Source of the DNA: JAKAVK01 sp964419095
Lineage (GTDB): Archaea > Micrarchaeota > Micrarchaeia > Micrarchaeales > CABMGC01
DNA: 16,359 bases
Assembly: GCA_964419095.1 (NCBI GenBank)
Contig: CAYQOG010000019.1
Location: 1-16,359, forward strand
Direction: 5' to 3'
Shown: positions 13,429 to 16,359 of the stretch, in pieces
How the letters are laid out: every line of letters starts with the position of its first letter
Position numbering within the stretch: position 1 is the first letter of the stretch
Notes under the pieces: model-generated
What the model was told of the DNA's origin: nothing
The model's input: only the letters and a program-made list of their open reading frames with translations
Database searches by the model: none
Program-made: the position numbers and the translations under genes

Positions 13429-14343
13429 ATGGTTAACTACCTCATACCGATCGCATTGGTGGTAATCATAGGTGCAGTCGCCTACGTCTATTTATCTTCA
13501 TCAACGGCTCCTACAATTACGGTTGCAACGACCACCACACCAACCCCGGCACCTACAACCACAGCCGCAACAATGACTGTACCTCGGGGAAATGCTACTG
13601 GCCCAGTGACCAAGCTCCATTATACACCAAATTCAAATTTCGAAGGGAGCACTTATGAGCCAGGTTCAGATGGCTTCAACCTGGCAGATATATCGAGCGC
13701 CTCCGAAGCAAATTCGCTTCCAAGCGGGGTGCTGGGACTGGTCTACCTTGGAGCTACAGGAGGCGTCAATGCCACTTTTGAGAACGAGGTCGATCAGGCT
13801 ATAGGCAACAGAAAAGTGTATGGCTTCTATCTGGCTGACGATCCCCTACCTTCGGTGAAAGCCTCGAACCTCAAGGCTGAGTCGGATTATATACACCACG
13901 TCGATCCTGGCGCAAAGACATTCATCATACTGTATAACAATGCTTCACCTTTCAATCCGTCATACATTCTCAACGCGTCCAATACGGACATCGACCTTTT
14001 CGGCCTAGACTCGTATCCGATCAGGCCGCCAAGCGAGGACACGCGGTTCGCGAGTGGCTACAATTACACTGTCATAGGTGCTGCCGTTAGAGAAGCAGAG
14101 GTAGAGGGCATACCCCGGAACCAGCTCATTCCGGTCTATCAGACATTTGGCGGAGGCGGATACTCCAGCTATACTTTACCCAATGCTTCTGAGGAGCGCA
14201 TAATACTTTCTACGTGGGCGGAATATCTTCCAAGCCCTGCATTCGACTATGCCTACAGCTGGGGCGTCCAGGAAAATGACACCGCACTAAGCGAGGATCC
14301 TTCACTTCAGGCAGTCTTCCTTGCTCACAACACAGGAACCTAG
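13429..14343 (+). CDS. Membrane-anchored surface protein, TIM-barrel glycosidase-like (304 aa)
   Basis: Residues 4-22 form one hydrophobic segment (IPIALVVIIGAVAYVYL), an N-terminal signal or anchor. Residues 25-52 are a Thr/Pro/Ala linker likely to be O-glycosylated, and seven N-x-S/T sequons follow in the outer domain. From residue about 130, KVYGFYLADDPLPSVKASN, then DPGAKTFIILYNN, DLFGLDSYPIRPP, IPVYQTFGGGGYSSY and FDYAYSWGVQ, read as successive strand ends of a TIM barrel. The order resembles secreted glycoside-hydrolase-fold proteins I recall from bacteria, in which the first motif is usually L-S-D-E-P; here it is LADDP, so the acidic pair is kept but Glu is Asp. Substrate and activity are unknown. 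Its neighbour downstream (DUF1861) is also carbohydrate-related. Confidence 0.72.
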   Translation: MVNYLIPIALVVIIGAVAYVYLSSSTAPTITVATTTTPTPAPTTTAATMTVPRGNATGPVTKLHYTPNSNFEGSTYEPGSDGFNLADISSASEANSLPSGVLGLVYLGATGGVNATFENEVDQAIGNRKVYGFYLADDPLPSVKASNLKAESDYIHHVDPGAKTFIILYNNASPFNPSYILNASNTDIDLFGLDSYPIRPPSEDTRFASGYNYTVIGAAVREAEVEGIPRNQLIPVYQTFGGGGYSSYTLPNASEERIILSTWAEYLPSPAFDYAYSWGVQENDTALSEDPSLQAVFLAHNTGT

Positions 14344-14469
14344 GTTCCGAAAATCCTCAAAAACGAAGTGCTCAGTTTTGACAAGTATACGCCCTGGCCG
14401 TCTCTCAGGATATTTTCTTACGCCCTAGTTAAGGGATTACCCCCACGGTAGAGAAATAGCCCACGAGCA

Positions 14470-15375
14470 CTAGACGAAAGGGTCTGCAATAGGTGCATGT
14501 GCAGCGTACGTATCGCGTATTCCTGCATAAAGGTCCGCCTTACCGCCCGGAAGACGTACCAGCCCCCCTGGAAATACCACTTTATCATGACGTTGAGTTT
14601 TTGGAGGCTTCCATGTCGGGAAGTGGCTAACGTTTGCTATGACCTTTAATGGCATGGTAATACTGCAGGTTTCCGAGTCAAATGAAAATGCCATGGCTTT
14701 GTAGTCGAGGTTTTGCGTAGATTCCTCCCTTCTTGCAATATGGCCTAAAACTCCTATGTTTCCACCTAAGTTAAAAAGCTGGTTTGCTCCTGCCCAGCCA
14801 CCATCATATGGCATTGCAAGCTCTCTGCCTGAAAGCGTCTTCAAGAGCTCTGGTAGACCGTCCAAGCTATCTATTTCCTGATATAGCACTCTTCCAGGCC
14901 CGTATCTGCCGCCCCGCGGCCTTCTCAGAACGCCAATTGACCCGTCTAATTGCACAAGCCTAATGTCCTTTTCACCGATTGGACCTGACGCAAAGTGTGA
15001 TAGATGGTAAATATCCTCTCCTCTGTAAAATTCCGTGCGGAATATAGAATTTCCGTTTTGGTATGAAAGGATATTGACTCCGCCAAACACAAGTTCACCG
15101 TTGTGATAGGAATAGAACGGATCCTGATGGCGGTTAAAACGAGGCGCATTTAAATCGAGCTTTAGGTCAGATGACCTAAAAAACATCACCGTTGAGAGTT
15201 CGGTATCTCTTTTCTCCACTCTTGCGGCTATAACTCCATTGAAAGGTGACGTTATGTTATACGCGTCAAGGATTGTATGGAAAGAAAGCACCCTGCCGTC
15301 TGCCGACGTTCTCTCCAAAGGTTTAAATGCCGCCAGTTTACCTTCATGAGTTTGGGCTAATCGCAAGGTCGTCAT
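14470..15375 (-). CDS. DUF1861 family protein, beta-propeller glycosidase-like (301 aa)
   Basis: The N-terminal half has the DUF1861 pattern: ILDAYNITSPFNGVIAARVEKRDTELSTVMFFR (split over about 36-68), then DPFYSYHNGELVFGGVNI and FYRGEDIYHLSHFASGP. Later segments (SIGVLRRPRGG, YDGGWAGANQLFNLGGNIGVLGHIAR, VVFPGGLVRLPGGKADLYAGIRD) are repeated blade-like units, as in GH43/GH130-type five-bladed propellers. Such proteins are thought to act on mannosides or related sugars; activity here is unproved. No signal peptide is seen, so it should be cytoplasmic. I chose ATG 15375, about 35 bp after a TATA box; an in-frame TTG at 15387 would add four residues. It is convergent with the surface-protein gene. 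Confidence 0.75.
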   Translation of the reverse strand: MTTLRLAQTHEGKLAAFKPLERTSADGRVLSFHTILDAYNITSPFNGVIAARVEKRDTELSTVMFFRSSDLKLDLNAPRFNRHQDPFYSYHNGELVFGGVNILSYQNGNSIFRTEFYRGEDIYHLSHFASGPIGEKDIRLVQLDGSIGVLRRPRGGRYGPGRVLYQEIDSLDGLPELLKTLSGRELAMPYDGGWAGANQLFNLGGNIGVLGHIARREESTQNLDYKAMAFSFDSETCSITMPLKVIANVSHFPTWKPPKTQRHDKVVFPGGLVRLPGGKADLYAGIRDTYAAHAPIADPFV

Positions 15376-15406
15376 TATATGTGCCAAACATATCTCAGAA
15401 TAAAAG

Positions 15407-15415
15407 AATATAAAG
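15407..15415 (-). promoter_or_regulatory. TATA box of the DUF1861 gene
   Basis: TTTATATTC on the minus strand, about 35 bp before ATG 15375, or 24 bp before TTG 15387. The same AT stretch reads GAATATAAAG on the plus strand and could serve a transcript in the other direction. Confidence 0.45.
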
Positions 15416-15442
15416 TTTTTCTGTCAGAATCAGCCGATTCTT

Positions 15443-15556
15443 ATGGCCCATATGCTCACTACGAATCTCATAATCAAGAGCTTTAGCACATTATTACTTA
15501 ATTCCGTGAGGGCCTTCATCAAGAAGAAGGCGCCCTGGCCGGTCTGCTTGCCTTAG
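15443..15556 (+). CDS. Possible small ORF (37 codons), uncertain
   Basis: In the 220-bp gap between DUF1861 and the permease, an ATG at 15443 opens a 37-codon frame ending at TAG 15554-15556. It lies about 30 bp after the plus-strand reading of the TATA box at 15407-15416. The product would be a short hydrophobic-then-basic peptide (NLIIKSFSTLLL, then AFIKKKAPWP). There is no clear ribosome binding site, and a frame of this length is expected by chance. Confidence 0.18.
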   Translation: MAHMLTTNLIIKSFSTLLLNSVRAFIKKKAPWPVCLP

Positions 15557-15570
15557 GGCCGACACCTGCC

Positions 15571-15594
15571 CTTTAACCTTGTCAAAGGTTAAAG
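15571..15594. repeat. 10-bp inverted repeat just after the permease gene
   Basis: CTTTAACCTT (15571-15580), loop GTCA, AAGGTTAAAG (15585-15594): perfect arms. It starts 4 nt beyond the permease stop codon on the minus strand, so it would form a hairpin at the 3' end of that mRNA. No T run follows on the minus strand, so it may stabilise or process the 3' end rather than terminate. Confidence 0.5.
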
Positions 15595-15597
15595 AGT

Positions 15598-16359
15598 CTA
15601 TTCGTGAGCCTGGTGCAGGTCTTTATCAATCTTTAGCAAATTCTTTTTATCAGTAAATGAATAGATAATTACTCCGGAAATTGGCAAAGCCAGTCCAAGT
15701 ACAGCACTTACTATATCAAATTGTGAAAGTAGAGCAAGACATGACACTACTCCCAGAACTGCTGTTATGGATATCCATCCCACACTCAATGGTGCTTTAA
15801 ACGGTCTTTTCAAATGCGGTGCAGTTCTTCTCAGGTGCAGCAAAGATATGTTTATTACCGCAAAGACCAACAAAGAACCAAAACTTGTCACTTTAGCCAC
15901 AATCCCTATACTACCGAGTGACAAAAATGCTAATGAAACTAGTAGAACTAGGACTGATGCTGCATATGGCGCACTTGATTTATTTAACCTTCCAAATACA
16001 CTTGGAAGAACGCCTGCCTTAGACATCCCATAAATTATCCTTGATCCTACTATCAGGAGAACAAGGGCAGTATTGAATGTTGTGAGCAATGCGACAACGG
16101 CCAATAATAAGAATGCTGGTTGTCCAAAAGCAATAGACGCTGCAAGCGCAAGTGGTGCAGATGATGTCGATAGTTCTTGCCACGGGACAAGGCTGACCAC
16201 CGAAATTCCTACAAGAATATATACTATTGTTGATATTAGCAATGATATAAGAAGACCTCTAGGAATTAATTTCTGCGGATTCTTAGTTTCTTCTGCAAGG
16301 TTTGTTATATTATCAAATCCTATAAATGCGAAAAAGACAAGTATTGAAGCTGCAACTAT
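15598..16359 (-). CDS. Amino acid permease, APC superfamily (5' end beyond the window)
   Basis: The frame is open to the right edge, so only the C-terminal 253 residues are seen. The first visible stretch, FFAFIGFDNITNLAEETKNP, is the APC/cationic-amino-acid-transporter signature after TM6. About six further membrane segments follow, including TTFNTALVLLIVGSRIIYGMSK (TM8 region) and two at the end before a short charged tail. It should import amino acids using a proton or other ion gradient; specificity cannot be read. The gene is visibly more AT-rich than the core genes to its left, with more A/T at third codon positions, hinting at acquisition. An internal TTG at 16242 is not the start, because the conserved signature lies before it. 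Confidence 0.92.
   Translation of the reverse strand: MVAASILVFFAFIGFDNITNLAEETKNPQKLIPRGLLISLLISTIVYILVGISVVSLVPWQELSTSSAPLALAASIAFGQPAFLLLAVVALLTTFNTALVLLIVGSRIIYGMSKAGVLPSVFGRLNKSSAPYAASVLVLLVSLAFLSLGSIGIVAKVTSFGSLLVFAVINISLLHLRRTAPHLKRPFKAPLSVGWISITAVLGVVSCLALLSQFDIVSAVLGLALPISGVIIYSFTDKKNLLKIDKDLHQAHE

Noticed and set aside
14341..14448. In-frame reading beyond the TAG stop of the surface protein (about 35 codons to the next TAG), which might suggest stop-codon recoding
   Set aside because: An open stretch of this length is fairly likely by chance, the family motifs end before the TAG, and other genes here also end in TAG. Nothing points to pyrrolysine.
14390..15541. An 11-base direct repeat (CGCCCTGGCCG) flanking the DUF1861 gene, which might suggest a mobile unit
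   Set aside because: Repeats of 11 bases are expected many times by chance in 16 kb. No transposase, inverted ends or target duplication are seen.

Overview
The window is archaeal. It carries an archaeal SRP (7S) RNA, archaeal-type alanyl-tRNA synthetase, EF-1alpha followed by ribosomal protein uS10, archaeal S-adenosylmethionine synthetase, CDP-archaeol synthase (ether lipids) and a split lipoate ligase. Most genes have a TATA-like box about 25 bp before a start codon, often with little or no leader. The compact layout, short intergenic gaps and TTG starts suggest a small-genome archaeon, perhaps DPANN (Micrarchaeota/ARMAN-like). That placement is inference; 16S or ribosomal-protein phylogeny would settle it.

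Layout. 1-30 is probably the first codons of a gene leaving the left edge. 73-457 (minus) is a stable-RNA unit, SRP RNA then tRNA-Ser(GCT). 571-1687 (minus) holds a TRAM-domain RNA-binding protein and a HAD phosphatase. The 1688-1819 gap contains a candidate C/D box guide RNA. 1820-6916 (plus) is a tight five-gene operon: Cas4/EXO5-like Fe-S nuclease, alaS, carS, lplB, lplA. Convergent to it are lipA and an HTH-CBS regulator (6917-8411, minus). The regulator diverges from metK and an unknown 148-aa gene (8518-10176, plus), followed by a divergent SAM-hydrolase-family (DUF62) gene (10346-11206, plus). 11225-12805 (minus) is EF-1alpha and uS10. 13001-13360 (plus) is a MazG-like pyrophosphatase. 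The right end (13429-16359) looks accessory: a secreted, Thr/Pro-linked TIM-barrel-like protein, a DUF1861 beta-propeller glycosidase-like protein, and an AT-richer amino-acid permease cut by the edge.

How the genes fit together. The middle (6917-11206) is centred on S-adenosylmethionine: metK makes it, lipA consumes it, a DUF62 protein is related to enzymes that hydrolyse it, and a regulator with two CBS domains (a fold that often binds adenosyl ligands) lies among them. Two similar palindromes, core ATTAC-N5-GTAAT, stand just upstream of the TATA boxes of metK and of the DUF62 gene, and the first also abuts the regulator's start. I read this as a candidate SAM-responsive regulon. The DUF62 protein appears to have lost residues of the family's Asp-Arg-His triad. 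The lipoate genes form a coherent pathway of LplA+LplB for attachment and LipA for sulfur insertion.

Most coding calls rest on clear motifs. Promoters, operators and the guide RNA were found by eye and are marked accordingly.
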